From positions 1 to 50,575 of the forward strand of contig JAJRUH010000031.1 in the NCBI GenBank assembly GCA_024277895.1: a stretch of DNA of 50,575 bases, in the 5' to 3' direction. Under the pieces are notes generated by a model. That model searched no databases, had not been told where the DNA came from, and saw nothing but the letters and a program-made list of their open reading frames with translations. Within the stretch, counting starts at the first letter, position 1; every line of letters begins with the position of its first letter. Made by a program: the position numbers and the translations under genes. Source of the stretch: Bacteroidota bacterium (GTDB lineage Bacteria; Bacteroidota; Bacteroidia; Bacteroidales; JAADGE01). Below, piece by piece: positions 26,089 through 35,326 of this stretch.

Positions 26089-26553
26089 CTACTTAAAATG
26101 ATACAAGAAAATAATGGTTCCTGCATAAGCCGGTTTTTTTCGATTTTTTATTTCTAATGTTGCTCTCATTTCTGCTTTACAGATACCTCGCAAGTCTTGA
26201 ACTTTCATAACTTTGACGGTTAAACGAACTTCATCGTTAACTCTCACGGCTTCACTGAACTTAAAATTGTTAATACCGTAATTTACAAGCATTTTAACAT
26301 TATTTACTTCAATTATTTCATTCCACAAAGGAGGTAATATTGACAGAGTTAAATAGCCATGAGCAATAGTGGAGCCGAATTGAGATTCTTTTTTTGCTCT
26401 TTCTTCGTCAATATGTATCCATTGGTGATCCATTGTTGCATCGGCAAATTTATTAATTTGTGCTTGGGTAATTTTCATATAATCAGAAGAATCCAAAGTA
26501 ATGCCTTCCAATGCTGCGAATTCTTTCAAACTGTTTATTACTGTTTTAGTCAT
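26089..26553 (-). CDS. MaoC-family (R)-enoyl-CoA hydratase-like protein
   Basis: A 154-aa hot-dog fold protein of the MaoC/PhaJ hydratase family, which adds water to trans-2-enoyl-CoA. The hydratase motif DHQWIHIDEERA (Asp42, His47) and the FGSTIAHGYLTLSI block (His65-Gly66) are intact. A C-terminal strand TVKVMKVQDLRGICKAEMRATLEIK follows. The ATG at 26551-26553 (MTKTVINSLKEFAALEG) is the family-like start; 12 more codons upstream in frame are not conserved in character. It stands in the same direction as glnS, 232 nt downstream of it. Substrate (short or long acyl, acyl-CoA or other thioester) is unknown. Confidence 0.88.
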   Translation of the reverse strand: MTKTVINSLKEFAALEGITLDSSDYMKITQAQINKFADATMDHQWIHIDEERAKKESQFGSTIAHGYLTLSILPPLWNEIIEVNNVKMLVNYGINNFKFSEAVRVNDEVRLTVKVMKVQDLRGICKAEMRATLEIKNRKKPAYAGTIIFLYHFK

Positions 26554-26651
26554 TATTATAGGTTTTGAAAATTCGAAAATATAAAACAAAATCTCTTATG
26601 CAAAATTTTTATTGAACCGGACGTTTAGTTGATATTGAATATGGCTGTTAA

Positions 26652-26713
26652 ACTGTTAAAAAACAGTAAATGTATTCATACAGAATTCACAGAATTTCAC
26701 AGATATTTCTGTG
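26652..26713. repeat. Hairpins and CACAGAA-type direct repeats between glnS and maoC
   Basis: ACTGTT/AACAGT (26652-26667) and CACAGA/TCTGTG (26698-26713) each form a small stem. Between them the phrase CAGAATT-CACAGAATTT-CACAGAT repeats three times. No T-run follows on either strand. It may be a weak terminator of glnS (minus) or a small local repeat. Confidence 0.4.
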
Positions 26714-26785
26714 TGAAATTTAATATAGAAACTAATATTAATAAAAATACCAATATCAGTTAAGTGTCTAATTCGAAAACTCTAA

Positions 26786-28480
26786 TTATTTGTTTTTCCA
26801 AGAATCTCTTAATGATAACGTTCTGTTAAAAATTATCTTATTTTCTGATGTGTCTTTATCAACACAGAAATATCCTAATCTTTCAAATTGAAAACGATCT
26901 CCGGCTTTTGTCTCTTTTAAGAATGGTTCTGCTTTGCAATTTTTCAAAACGCTTAACGAATCCGGATTAATAAATTCTTTAAAGTCTTTCTCTTTATGTC
27001 CGTCCGGCGATTCGTCGTAAAACAAACGGTCGTATAAACGAATATCAACATCAATTGCGTGTTTTGCCGAAACCCAATGCAATGTTCCTTTTACTTTTCT
27101 GCCGTCGGGCGATTTTCCGCCTTTCGATAAAGGGTCGTATGTGCAAAGAAGTTCAGTTATTTCTCCGTTTTCGTCTTTTACGACTTCGTTACATTTAATA
27201 AAATAAGCATATCGTAAACGAACTTCTCCTCCGAGTTTCAATCTAAAAAATTTACGATTGGCTTCTTCTTTAAAATCTTCTTGTTCTATGTATAATGTTT
27301 TTGAAAACGGAACTTCTCTTTCGCCCATAGTTTCGTCTTCCGGATTATTAACGGCAGGCAAAAACTCCTCTTCGTTTTCCGGATAATTGGTAATTGTAAC
27401 TTTCAGCGGATTTAAAACCGCCATAACTCTTTGTGCGGTTCTGTTCAAATGTTCCCTTATGCTGTATTCCAACAATCCTACGTCTATTATATTTTCTCGT
27501 TTTGCAACTCCCACCTTATCGGCAAAAATTTTCAGAGCTTCCGGAGTGTATCCCCTTCTGCGTAAGCCGGAAATAGTAGGCATTCGAGGATCATCCCAGC
27601 CCAAAACGTGTTTTTTTTCGACCAATTCGGCAAGTTTTCGCTTACTCATTACGGTATAGCTTAAATTCAAACGGGCAAATTCAATTTGCCGAGGACGTGT
27701 TCTGCCTTCTTCGTAGATGTGATCCAAAAACCAATCATATAAAGGTCTGTGATTTTCAAATTCCAATGTGCAAATTGAATGCGTAATACCTTCAATATAA
27801 TCCGATTGTCCGTGTGTGAAATCATACATCGGGTAAATACACCATTTATTTCCCGTTCGATGATGCTCTGCGTGTTTTATACGATACATAACCGGGTCGC
27901 GCATATGCATATTCGGAGAACTCATATCTATTTTTGCTCTTAAAACTTTTTCTCCGTCTTTAAATTCACCTTTTCGCATACGTTCAAACAAATCCAAATT
28001 TTCTTCAACCGCACGATTTCTGAAAGGGCTTTCCGTCCCCGGTTTTGTAGGCGTTCCTCTCGTTGCCGAAATTTCTTCTCCGCTTTGGTCGTCAACATAA
28101 GCATAACCGTCTTTTATCAGCTTAACAGCCCACTCGTAAAGTTGTTCAAAATAATCGGAAGCATAATGCACCTCTCCGTGCCATTTATATCCCAGCCACT
28201 GCACGTCCTCCAAAATAGAATCAACATATTCGACATCTTCTTTAACGGGGTTTGTATCGTCGAAACGAAGGTTAGTTTTTCCTTTATATTTTTCTCCGAG
28301 TCCGAAATTCAGAATAATTGATTTTGCGTGTCCTATATGCAAATATCCGTTAGGTTCCGGCGGAAAACGCGTAATTATTTCTTTATGTTTACCTGATTTT
28401 AAATCTTCTTCAACAATTTGTTCTATAAAATTGAGAGATTTTTTCTCTTCCGTATTTTCGTTATTTTTTTTATCCGTCAT
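26786..28480 (-). CDS. glnS: Glutaminyl-tRNA synthetase
   Basis: A 564-aa class Ic GlnRS. HIGH-type motif HIGH (48-51, within [14 protein letters not shown]), the RFDDTNP block (72-78), and the KMSKS-type motif VMSKRK (277-282) are present; residues about 350-555 form the two beta-barrel anticodon domains. Its presence means this lineage charges tRNA-Gln directly instead of using the GluRS/GatCAB route only. The start gives [23 protein letters not shown], typical length. A divergent promoter region separates it from folB. Confidence 0.97.
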   Translation of the reverse strand: MTDKKNNENTEEKKSLNFIEQIVEEDLKSGKHKEIITRFPPEPNGYLHIGHAKSIILNFGLGEKYKGKTNLRFDDTNPVKEDVEYVDSILEDVQWLGYKWHGEVHYASDYFEQLYEWAVKLIKDGYAYVDDQSGEEISATRGTPTKPGTESPFRNRAVEENLDLFERMRKGEFKDGEKVLRAKIDMSSPNMHMRDPVMYRIKHAEHHRTGNKWCIYPMYDFTHGQSDYIEGITHSICTLEFENHRPLYDWFLDHIYEEGRTRPRQIEFARLNLSYTVMSKRKLAELVEKKHVLGWDDPRMPTISGLRRRGYTPEALKIFADKVGVAKRENIIDVGLLEYSIREHLNRTAQRVMAVLNPLKVTITNYPENEEEFLPAVNNPEDETMGEREVPFSKTLYIEQEDFKEEANRKFFRLKLGGEVRLRYAYFIKCNEVVKDENGEITELLCTYDPLSKGGKSPDGRKVKGTLHWVSAKHAIDVDIRLYDRLFYDESPDGHKEKDFKEFINPDSLSVLKNCKAEPFLKETKAGDRFQFERLGYFCVDKDTSENKIIFNRTLSLRDSWKNK

Positions 28481-28505
28481 AGGTATATTCTGAAAAATTA
28501 TCCGG

Positions 28506-28513
28506 CAAAGATA
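28506..28513 (-). promoter_or_regulatory. -7 box of glnS
   Basis: Minus-strand TATCTTTG matches TAnnTTTG, 25 nt before the glnS ATG; no clear -33 box. Confidence 0.45.
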
Positions 28514-28534
28514 AAATGAATTATTGTTTTTTAA

Positions 28535-28542
28535 TACATTTG
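28535..28542 (+). promoter_or_regulatory. -7 box of folB-cysS
   Basis: TACATTTG, perfect TAnnTTTG, 29 nt before the ATG at 28572 and divergent from the glnS box. Confidence 0.45.
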
Positions 28543-28571
28543 CAACTTGATTTTAATTTTTGAAAACAATA

Positions 28572-28922
28572 ATGGGATTTATTGAAATTGAAGGTATGGA
28601 ATTTTATGCCTATCACGGGCATTACAAAGAAGAACAAATTGTAGGCAATCGGTTTTTAATTGATTTAAAAATAGAAACCGACTGCCGAAAAGCCGCAGAA
28701 AGCGACAATATCGAAGATGCCGTAAATTACCAAACGGCATATAAAATTATTAAAAAAGAGATGAAAAAAAAATCCAACCTCTTGGAAAATATTGCAGGCA
28801 GAATTATTGATGCTCTATACAAAAATTTAGATAATACGAAATCCGTTACCGTAAAACTTTCAAAAATGAACCCTCCTATGGGCGGAAAAATTAAAAAAGT
28901 AAGTATTACAATGACCAAATAA
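28572..28922 (+). CDS. folB: Dihydroneopterin aldolase
   Basis: A 116-aa FolB, which cleaves 7,8-dihydroneopterin to 6-hydroxymethyl-dihydropterin and glycolaldehyde in folate synthesis. The N-terminus GFIEIEGMEFYAYHGHYKEEQIVGN and the C-terminal KLSKMNPPMGGKIKKVSI (family K-P-x(1-2)-G) match the T-fold enzyme. ATG at 28572 is preferred over an in-frame TTG four codons earlier, because MGFIEIEGMEFYAYHG is the usual start and ATG is stronger. It begins a two-gene unit: cysS starts 10 nt after its stop. Confidence 0.9.
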   Translation: MGFIEIEGMEFYAYHGHYKEEQIVGNRFLIDLKIETDCRKAAESDNIEDAVNYQTAYKIIKKEMKKKSNLLENIAGRIIDALYKNLDNTKSVTVKLSKMNPPMGGKIKKVSITMTK

Positions 28923-28931
28923 AGCAGAACA

Positions 28932-30401
28932 ATGAAAAATAATTTAACTATATACAACACATTAAGCCGAAAAAAAGAAAAATTTGAACCGATTAATCCG
29001 CCTTTTGTAGGAATGTATGTTTGCGGACCTACAGTTTACGGCGATGCACATCTCGGACACGCACGTCCGGCAATTACATTCGATTTGCTTTTCAGATACC
29101 TTAAATATCTCGGATACAAAGTTCGCTACGTCCGCAATATTACAGACGTAGGACATTTGGTAAATGATGCCGACGAAGGTGAAGACAAAATTGCAAAAAA
29201 AGCAAAACTGGAACATATTGAGCCGATGGAAATTGTTCAAAAATACACTAACAGTTACCATCGAAATACGGCACAACTGAACACTTTGCCTCCGAGGATT
29301 GAACCGCACGCATCGGCTCATATTATCGAACAGGCGGCAATGGCAAAAAAGATTTTAGAAAACGGCTTTGCCTATGAAGTTAACGGTTCCGTATATTTTG
29401 ACGTTGAAAAATATTCAGAAAAAAATAATTACGGAAAACTTTCCGGAAGAAAAATTGAAGATTTAATTTCGAATACAAGAGAACTTGCCGGACAAAGCGA
29501 AAAGAAAAATCCGTTTGATTTTGCTCTGTGGAAAAAAGCCGAACCCGAACACATTATGCGTTGGCCCTCCGAATGGAGCGACGGTTTTCCCGGCTGGCAT
29601 CTCGAATGTTCGGTGATGAGCACAAAATATCTCGGAGACAAATTTGATATTCACGGCGGCGGGCTCGATTTGCAATTTCCTCATCACGAATGCGAAATAG
29701 CACAATCGAAAGCCGCAAACGGCGAAGATTCCGTAAAATATTGGATGCACAATAACCTCATTACCATCGAAGGACAAAAAATGAGCAAATCACTCGGAAA
29801 TTTCATTACGCTTGACGAAATGTTTTCCGGAAAAAACGACTTGCTCGAACAGGCATACAGCCCTATGGTCGTTCGCTTTTTTATTTTACAGGCACATTAC
29901 CGCAGCACGCTCGACTTTTCAAACAAAGCATTGCAGGCATCCGAAAAAGGATTGCAACGACTGATGAAAGGTCTTGAAACTCTGGAAAAAATTAAACCTT
30001 CGGCAGAGACTTCGGTTGACCTTAAAAGTCTGAAAGAAAAGACGTTTGATGCCTTAAACGATGATTTAAACACCCCGATTTTAATAGCTCATCTTTTCGA
30101 CGGAATTAAAATGATAAACCAAATTCATTCCGGTGACGAAACAATAAACAATGAAGATTTAGAAGATTTAAAATCTTTTTACAAACTTACGGTATTTGAT
30201 ATTCTCGGTTTAAAACCCGAAAGTCAAAACGCAAATTCCGACAAAAAATTTGAAGACGCAATAAATTTACTTTTAAATATTCGGCTTGAAGCCAAAAAAA
30301 ACAAAGATTTTGCAACTTCCGATAAAATTCGGGATGAATTGAATAAAATAGGAATTATAGTAAAAGACAAAAAAGACGGTTTTGAATGGGAAATAAAGTA
30401 A
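28932..30401 (+). CDS. cysS: Cysteinyl-tRNA synthetase
   Basis: A 489-aa class Ia CysRS. Signature blocks: [19 protein letters not shown] (28-46; Cys31 is the first zinc ligand, HLGH the HIGH motif), WHLECSVM (second zinc Cys), [11 protein letters not shown] (zinc His and Glu) and [10 protein letters not shown] (KMSKS motif). The C-terminal helical anticodon domain (about 395-489) is present, giving normal length. Downstream its stop is directly followed by a toxin-antitoxin relic whose promoter starts 4 nt after cysS. Confidence 0.97.
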   Translation: MKNNLTIYNTLSRKKEKFEPINPPFVGMYVCGPTVYGDAHLGHARPAITFDLLFRYLKYLGYKVRYVRNITDVGHLVNDADEGEDKIAKKAKLEHIEPMEIVQKYTNSYHRNTAQLNTLPPRIEPHASAHIIEQAAMAKKILENGFAYEVNGSVYFDVEKYSEKNNYGKLSGRKIEDLISNTRELAGQSEKKNPFDFALWKKAEPEHIMRWPSEWSDGFPGWHLECSVMSTKYLGDKFDIHGGGLDLQFPHHECEIAQSKAANGEDSVKYWMHNNLITIEGQKMSKSLGNFITLDEMFSGKNDLLEQAYSPMVVRFFILQAHYRSTLDFSNKALQASEKGLQRLMKGLETLEKIKPSAETSVDLKSLKEKTFDALNDDLNTPILIAHLFDGIKMINQIHSGDETINNEDLEDLKSFYKLTVFDILGLKPESQNANSDKKFEDAINLLLNIRLEAKKNKDFATSDKIRDELNKIGIIVKDKKDGFEWEIK

Positions 30402-30404
30402 GAT

Positions 30405-30435
30405 TTTGATTTCACATAAAAAAGAAATATCTTTG
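30405..30435 (+). promoter_or_regulatory. Promoter of the decayed toxin-antitoxin locus
   Basis: TTTG (30405-30408), 19 nt, TATCTTTG (30428-30435): perfect consensus. It sits between the cysS stop and the relic genes and appears still functional by sequence. Confidence 0.7.
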
Positions 30436-30448
30436 AAAAAAGAGAACA

Positions 30449-30686
30449 TTGCAAATAACAACGCTTAAAAAATATTATCATTCATAAAATATCCGAAATT
30501 GACAATCTTTCTTTTCTTGAAGCAGTTAATAAAATTATTGACGTTAAAAAAGAAACAAAAATTCTTGTTTTGGACGATATTATTAAAGAAGAAATATCAA
30601 AATCAAAAGACGAAATTAATAAAGGCTTATTTATTGAAGACGAAAAATTAAATACGAACATAAATAAACGGCTTCAAGAAAAATAA
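30449..30686 (+). pseudogene. Degenerate antitoxin gene of a type II toxin-antitoxin pair
   Basis: The frame at 30459-30683 encodes KISEIDNLSFLEAVNKIID, then KEEISKSKDEINKGLFIEDEKLNTNINKRLQEK and stop at 30684-30686, which has the layout of small Bacteroidota antitoxins that precede ParE/RelE toxins (an N-terminal helical part and a Lys/Glu-rich C-terminal tail). It has no ATG. Another frame from TTG 30449 reads LQITTLKKYYHS before a stop, a natural-looking N-terminus for such proteins, so one frameshift near 30470-30485 probably separates the two parts. Family assignment is inferred from the pattern and the toxin fragment behind it. Confidence 0.55.
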
Positions 30687-30923
30687 TTTTTTATTCCGAC
30701 AGAAATAAAAGTAAAACTTATTCGGCAAAACTTTATAAAAAAATAAATAAAAAAGTAAGTTTGTTAAAAAAGCAACATTTTATAGGTGTCAGGACAGACG
30801 ATAAAAGTATAAGAACTGTAATTATTGAAAAATATTCTTTTTTATGAAGCAAACCCGGAGCATATAATAATTCACGCAATTTGGGATACAAGACAAAATC
30901 CCGATAATTTGAAAATTAAATAA
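30683..30923 (+). pseudogene. Degenerate RelE/ParE-type toxin gene
   Basis: Frame A (30683-30847) encodes IIFYSDRNKSKTYSAKLYKK, then KKQHFIGVRTDDKSIRTVIIEKYSF, ending at TGA 30845-30847. Frame B (from about 30840 to TAA 30921-30923) continues FYEANPEHIIIHAIWDTRQNPDNLKIK. The final DTRQNP segment with preceding hydrophobic strand is the hallmark C-terminus of RelE/ParE toxins. A single-base indel in the six-T run at 30838-30843 separates the two frames; one fewer T would fuse them. No ATG start is present in frame A (ATA or earlier), and the N-terminus appears shortened. The toxin is thus most likely inactive. Confidence 0.65.
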
Positions 30924-30941
30924 TCACAAAATATAGTTTCA

Positions 30942-33035
30942 ATGAAAAATTTAGCATTTCTATTATCATTAATTTTAATTTTTATGTCTTGTTCAGAAAA
31001 AAACAATGAAAGTTCCGGACAAAAATCTGATGAAAAAATTATAGGAAAACCCGAATTAAAACTCGAAAGCGATGTTATGACACCGGAAGTTCTCTGGTCG
31101 TTCGGTCGTTTAAGCGATGTGCAGGTTTCTCCCGACGAAAAAACACTGCTCTTCGGAATTACGTATTACGATATTGCCGAAGACAAAGGAAATAGAGAAC
31201 TTTATACAATGCCTGCGGAAAGCGGAGATATGAAACAAATTACCAAAACCGCAAAAGGCGAATACAATGCCGTGTGGAGCAAAGACGGAAAAAACATTTA
31301 TTTTATAAGCTCAACCGATAACGGAATGCAAATGTTTAAAATGAATGCCGACGGTTCAAACAGAAAACAAATAAGTAACATTGACGGCGGTATAACGGGT
31401 TTTAAACTTTCCCCCGACCAAACAAAAATTCTTTACACCAAAGAAGTTGATTTGGTCGAAAAAGTTGTTGATGTTTATCCTGATTTACCCAAAGCAAATG
31501 CACGCATTATTACGGATATGATGTATCGCCACTGGGATACTTGGACAGATTCTTACAGCCATATTTTTATTGCCGATTTTAAAGGAAATAAACTTACCGA
31601 AGGCATTGACATTATGAAAGACGAAGATTATGATTCCCCGCTTAAACCTTTCGGCGGTTTAGAAGAAATCACTTGGAGTCCCGACGGAAAAACAGTTGCC
31701 TACACTTGTGTGAAGAAAAAAGGGCTTGCATATACTCTTTCAACAAATTCAGATATTTATTTCTATAATCTTGACACAAAACAAACCGTAAACTTTACGA
31801 AAGGCATGAACGGATATGATAAAGCACCTGTTTATTCGCCCGACGGAAGCAAAATTGCCTGGGAAAGTATGGAAAGAGACGGTTACGAATCGGATAAAAA
31901 CAGACTTTTTGTTTTCGATTTCAACACAAAAGAAAAGAAAAATTACACAAAAAACTTTGATCAAAATGCCGGCAATTTAGCTTGGGATGCAAAAGGGGAA
32001 AATATTTATTTTATAAGCGATTATCATGCTCGTTTTCAAATCTATAAATTAAATCTTGCAAGCAATAAAATAAAAGCAGTAACTCAAGGTAACCATAACT
32101 ACCGTACAGTTACTGTTTTATCCGATAAATTAATTACAACAAAACAATCAATGTCAATGCCTACGGAAATTTTTGCCGTAAATAATAACGAAAAAGAAAC
32201 ACAAATAAGTTTTGTAAATAAGAATATTTTGGATCAATTACAATTCGGAAGAGTCGAAGAGCGTTGGGTGAAAACAACCGATAATAAAAAAATGCTGGTA
32301 TGGGTAATTTATCCGCCTCATTTCGATGCAAATAAAAAATACCCTGCATTGCTCTATTGTCAAGGCGGACCGCAATCATCCGTAAGTCAGTTTTGGTCGT
32401 ATCGTTGGAATTTCCAAATGATGGCTGCTGACGGTTACATTATTGTTGCACCGAACAGACGCGGTTTACCGAGTTTCGGACAAGCATGGAACGAACAAAT
32501 CAGCGGCGATTACGGCGGACAAAATATGAAAGATTACCTGTCGGCAATTGATGCTTTAAAAAAAGAACCTTTTATTGATGAAAACAGATTGGGAGCCGTA
32601 GGTGCAAGTTACGGAGGTTTCTCCGTATATTGGCTTGCCGGACATCACGACAAACGATTTAAAGCATTTATAGCACACGACGGTATTTTTAATCTTGAAG
32701 CACAATATACAGAAACCGACGAACTTTGGTTCGCAAATTGGGATTTGGGCGGTGCTCCTTGGGATAAAAACAACAAAATTGCACAAAAATCTTATGCAAA
32801 TTCGCCGCATAAATTTGTTGATAAGTGGGATACTCCCATTTTAGTTATTCACGGCGGAAAAGATTACAGAATTTTAGATTCTCAAGGTTTCAGTGCTTTT
32901 GATGCCGCACAATTAAAGGGCATTCCTTCAAAAATGTTGTATTTCCCGAAAGAAAGCCATTGGGTATTAAAACCGCAGGACGGAATTCTTTGGCAACGTG
33001 AATTCAAAAGTTGGTTGGATAAGTGGCTGAAATAA
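30942..33035 (+). CDS. S9 family prolyl oligopeptidase-type lipoprotein
   Basis: A 697-aa exported serine peptidase. Lipoprotein signal MSC with Cys17 (FMSCSEKN). Residues about 50-430 form a beta-propeller with PD40/WD-type blades (SPDEKTLLFGI, SKDGKNIYFISS, SPDGKTVAYTC, SPDGSKIAWES), and the C-terminal alpha/beta-hydrolase domain has the catalytic triad Ser556 (GASYGGFS), Asp641 (HGGKDYR) and His673 (ESHW). This is the dipeptidyl peptidase IV/acylaminoacyl-peptidase layout, expected to release N-terminal dipeptides or acyl-amino acids from peptides in the periplasm. Together with the C1B peptidase at 20.4 kb it suggests protein feeding. A terminator follows 31 nt after the stop. Confidence 0.93.
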   Translation: MKNLAFLLSLILIFMSCSEKNNESSGQKSDEKIIGKPELKLESDVMTPEVLWSFGRLSDVQVSPDEKTLLFGITYYDIAEDKGNRELYTMPAESGDMKQITKTAKGEYNAVWSKDGKNIYFISSTDNGMQMFKMNADGSNRKQISNIDGGITGFKLSPDQTKILYTKEVDLVEKVVDVYPDLPKANARIITDMMYRHWDTWTDSYSHIFIADFKGNKLTEGIDIMKDEDYDSPLKPFGGLEEITWSPDGKTVAYTCVKKKGLAYTLSTNSDIYFYNLDTKQTVNFTKGMNGYDKAPVYSPDGSKIAWESMERDGYESDKNRLFVFDFNTKEKKNYTKNFDQNAGNLAWDAKGENIYFISDYHARFQIYKLNLASNKIKAVTQGNHNYRTVTVLSDKLITTKQSMSMPTEIFAVNNNEKETQISFVNKNILDQLQFGRVEERWVKTTDNKKMLVWVIYPPHFDANKKYPALLYCQGGPQSSVSQFWSYRWNFQMMAADGYIIVAPNRRGLPSFGQAWNEQISGDYGGQNMKDYLSAIDALKKEPFIDENRLGAVGASYGGFSVYWLAGHHDKRFKAFIAHDGIFNLEAQYTETDELWFANWDLGGAPWDKNNKIAQKSYANSPHKFVDKWDTPILVIHGGKDYRILDSQGFSAFDAAQLKGIPSKMLYFPKESHWVLKPQDGILWQREFKSWLDKWLK

Positions 33036-33066
33036 AAAATAAAGAATAAAGAATAAAAGATAAAAG

Positions 33067-33100
33067 ACTCCTTTTATTTTTCGTAAAAGGGGTTTTTTTT
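33067..33100 (+). terminator. Rho-independent terminator of the S9 peptidase gene
   Basis: 10-bp stem (33067-33076 with 33084-33093, one G-T pair), loop of 7, then T-run. Confidence 0.8.
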
Positions 33101-33137
33101 GTTTATTTGTATAATTTATTAATAAAATTAAAAAGAT

Positions 33138-33662
33138 ATGAAAATCATATTCTCACTATTATTCTTATTTCAAGTTATGACAATAAACGCACAAAGTTTT
33201 TACGATTTAGAAGCAAAAACCATTGACGGAAAGACCTTTAAGTTTGAACAATTAAAAGGCAAAAAAGTAATGATTGTAAATACGGCATCAAAATGCGGAT
33301 ATACTCCTCAATATGCCGACTTAGAAAAACTATACGAAGCATATAAAGACAGTAATTTTGTTATTATCGGTTTTCCGGCTAATGATTTTTTAAGGCAAGA
33401 ACCCGGAACCAACGAAGAAATAAAATCCTTCTGTACTTTAAATTACGGGGTTACTTTCCCTATGATGGCAAAAATACACGTAAAAAGAAAAGAAATACAT
33501 CCTGTTTATCAATGGCTTACAAAAAAAGAAAAAAACGGCGTACTTGATTCCAAAATAAAATGGAATTTTCAAAAATATATTATTAATGAAAACGGTAAGC
33601 TGTTAAATGTCTTTTATTCCAAAACCAAACCTTTCGATGAGGCAATTTTGAAATTATTATAA
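33138..33662 (+). CDS. Glutathione peroxidase-like thiol peroxidase (exported)
   Basis: A 174-aa Cys-type GPx, reducing hydroperoxides, probably with thioredoxin as donor. Signal peptide (about 1-18, TINAQS) puts it in the periplasm. Peroxidatic Cys53 (NTASKCGYTPQY), resolving Cys99 (SFCTLNYGVTFP) and the WNF of the catalytic tetrad (Trp142-Asn143) are present. The usual CNQF element is ANDF (81-84), so the catalytic Gln is replaced by Asp83 and the conserved non-resolving Cys is Ala. Similar ANDF forms exist, as far as I recall, in other Bacteroidota. trxB is 0.6 kb away but separated by the tRNA. Confidence 0.9.
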   Translation: MKIIFSLLFLFQVMTINAQSFYDLEAKTIDGKTFKFEQLKGKKVMIVNTASKCGYTPQYADLEKLYEAYKDSNFVIIGFPANDFLRQEPGTNEEIKSFCTLNYGVTFPMMAKIHVKRKEIHPVYQWLTKKEKNGVLDSKIKWNFQKYIINENGKLLNVFYSKTKPFDEAILKLL

Positions 33663-33976
33663 TTCTTAGATTTTCGAAAAATAACACAAAGATTTCGAAA
33701 TAAATGCGATTTCCTTATCCGCTTCAAAGCATTTCGTGCCAAAGTTTATAATGAAATATGTCTTTAATACCTTGAAAAATCAAGAAGTAATAAATATTGG
33801 ACAAACTTATGTTTCATACAATAAAAAAATGCAGTTCTAAAAGTCTTATTTTATAATGGATTTAGAAGAAAAGAAGACTGATGATTGTAAACCCTGTGTA
33901 AACCGACATAATTTTTGATGATTTATGAAAAAGAAAAAACCTCCCGAATCTCCCGATTCAAAAGGCTTTTATTTTG
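33663..33976. other. Gene-free stretch between glutathione peroxidase and tRNA-Pro
   Basis: 314 bp; no ORF above 30 codons was found. Apart from the minus-strand terminator of the tRNA (33934-33965) I see no repeat, promoter or RNA element. Confidence 0.7.
33934..33965 (-). terminator. Terminator of tRNA-Pro
   Basis: Minus strand: CCT and AGG close a stem around GAATC/GATTC with a tetraloop, then T6, 12 nt after the tRNA 3' end. Confidence 0.75.
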
Positions 33977-34049
33977 TCGGGGTGAGAAGACTTGAACTTC
34001 CGACCCCACGCCCCCCAGACGCGTACTCTGCCAACTGAGCTACACCCCG
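33977..34049 (-). tRNA. tRNA-Pro(GGG)
   Basis: A complete 73-nt cloverleaf can be folded by eye. The acceptor stem CGGGGTG pairs perfectly with CACCCCG (C1-G72) and A73 is the discriminator, the tRNA-Pro identity features. D-arm GCTC/GAGT, anticodon stem CGCGT/GCGTG, loop CTGGGGG giving T33, anticodon GGG (34-36) and G37 (as required for m1G37), T-arm GGAAG/CTTCT with TTCAAGT loop. No CCA is encoded. It reads CCC and CCU codons. The gene is alone, with its own promoter and terminator. Confidence 0.97.
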
Positions 34050-34076
34050 AACTGTTTTTTGCTTAAAAAGCGAATG

Positions 34077-34107
34077 CAAAATTATGAAATAAATCGTTCT
34101 GCACAAA
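34077..34107 (-). promoter_or_regulatory. Promoter of tRNA-Pro
   Basis: Minus strand TTTG (34107-34104), 19 nt, TAATTTTG (34084-34077): perfect consensus, 27 nt before the tRNA 5' end. Confidence 0.85.
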
Positions 34108-34276
34108 AAAATCTTTTTGTAATAATTATCACCTTATAATTAATAAAAACATATTTAATTTACATTCTGAAACTGACAAATTCTCCGATATTTTTTTCGG
34201 TATATATTTTGTCGAAGTAAAAGACAAATTTATCCTTAATTCAAAATAATAATAACAATTATAAAAAAATAATAAA

Positions 34277-35278
34277 ATGAGTTTTTTTAAAACATTAGAC
34301 GTAAATGATAATAATGACAAAAAGGCAGACGAATTAGAAGCTGCCGAAAATGTAAAATGTTTAATTATAGGTTCGGGTCCTGCCGGATATACCGCTGCAA
34401 TTTATGCCGCAAGAGCCAATCTTAATCCGGTCGTAATTCAGGGAATGGAAGCCGGAGGCCAATTAACCACGACTACCGAAGTTGAAAATTTTCCGGGTTA
34501 CCCCGAAGGCGTTACGGGTCCCGTAATGATGGAAGATCTTAAAGCACAAGCAGAACGTTTCGGAACGGATGTGCGATGGGGAGAAGTTACTTCAGTTGAT
34601 TTTTCACAAAGACCCTTCAAAGTAATTGTAGATAATAAAAAACCCTTTATTGCCGAAACCGTAATTATTGCAACCGGAGCAACCGCTAAATATCTCGGTT
34701 TGGAATCCGAAGAAAAATTTAAAGGTGCCGGAGTATCCGCTTGTGCAACTTGCGACGGATTTTTCTACAAAGGTCAAAAAGTTGCCGTTGTAGGCGGCGG
34801 AGACACAGCTGCGGAAGAAGCGACTTATTTAGCCGGTTTGGCGGAAAAAGTTTATCTGATTATAAGAAAACCTTATATGCGAGCTTCCAAAGCAATGATA
34901 AAACGTGTAGAAAACACACCGAATATTGAAATTTTGTACGAACACAACACAAAAGAAATTACGGGAACAAATGTTGTAACGGGTGCAACTTTAATTAAAA
35001 GAAAGGATAAGCCCGATGAGGAAGAAGTAAAAATTGAAATTGACGGATTTTTTGTTGCTATCGGACATAAACCGAATTCCGATTTGTTTAAAGATTATAT
35101 TGAAACAGATGCTGTCGGCTACATAAAAACCGTTCCCGGAACTTCAAAAACAAATGTTCCCGGAGTTTTTGCCGCCGGCGATATCCAGGATTCAATATAC
35201 AGACAAGCAGTAACGGCTGCCGGCTCAGGTTGTATGGCGACACTCGATGTCGAACGTTTTTTGGCAGAACAGGAATAA
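34277..35278 (+). CDS. trxB: Thioredoxin reductase
   Basis: A 333-aa flavoprotein disulfide reductase, passing NADPH electrons to thioredoxin. FAD-binding GSGPAG (32-37), redox CATC (156-159) in ACATCDGF, NADPH-binding GGGDTA (173-178), and the C-terminal FAAGDIQ block are all intact. The first 25 residues are an extra acidic tail absent from E. coli TrxB; the ATG at 34277 is retained since no closer Met precedes the Rossmann motif (the next in-frame Met lies after it). The gene ends at a shared terminator with convergent mnmA. Confidence 0.96.
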   Translation: MSFFKTLDVNDNNDKKADELEAAENVKCLIIGSGPAGYTAAIYAARANLNPVVIQGMEAGGQLTTTTEVENFPGYPEGVTGPVMMEDLKAQAERFGTDVRWGEVTSVDFSQRPFKVIVDNKKPFIAETVIIATGATAKYLGLESEEKFKGAGVSACATCDGFFYKGQKVAVVGGGDTAAEEATYLAGLAEKVYLIIRKPYMRASKAMIKRVENTPNIEILYEHNTKEITGTNVVTGATLIKRKDKPDEEEVKIEIDGFFVAIGHKPNSDLFKDYIETDAVGYIKTVPGTSKTNVPGVFAAGDIQDSIYRQAVTAAGSGCMATLDVERFLAEQE

Positions 35279-35298
35279 AATAATAAGATATATAATTT

Positions 35299-35326
35299 AA
35301 GGTCGTATTTTTACGACCTTTTTTTA
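35299..35326 (+). terminator. Shared terminator of trxB and mnmA
   Basis: AAGGTCGTA (35299-35307) pairs with TACGACCTT (35312-35320), T-run to 35325. The mnmA stop codon overlaps the T-run, so the hairpin also follows mnmA on the minus strand, although there the run after it is mixed A/T. Confidence 0.85.

Noticed and set aside
26698-26713. CACAGA/TCTGTG hairpin as terminator of glnS
   Set aside because: No T-run on the minus strand and stem is short; listed as a repeat only.
33741-33840. Short ORF of about 28 codons in the gap before tRNA-Pro
   Set aside because: Too short, no promoter and no family resemblance.
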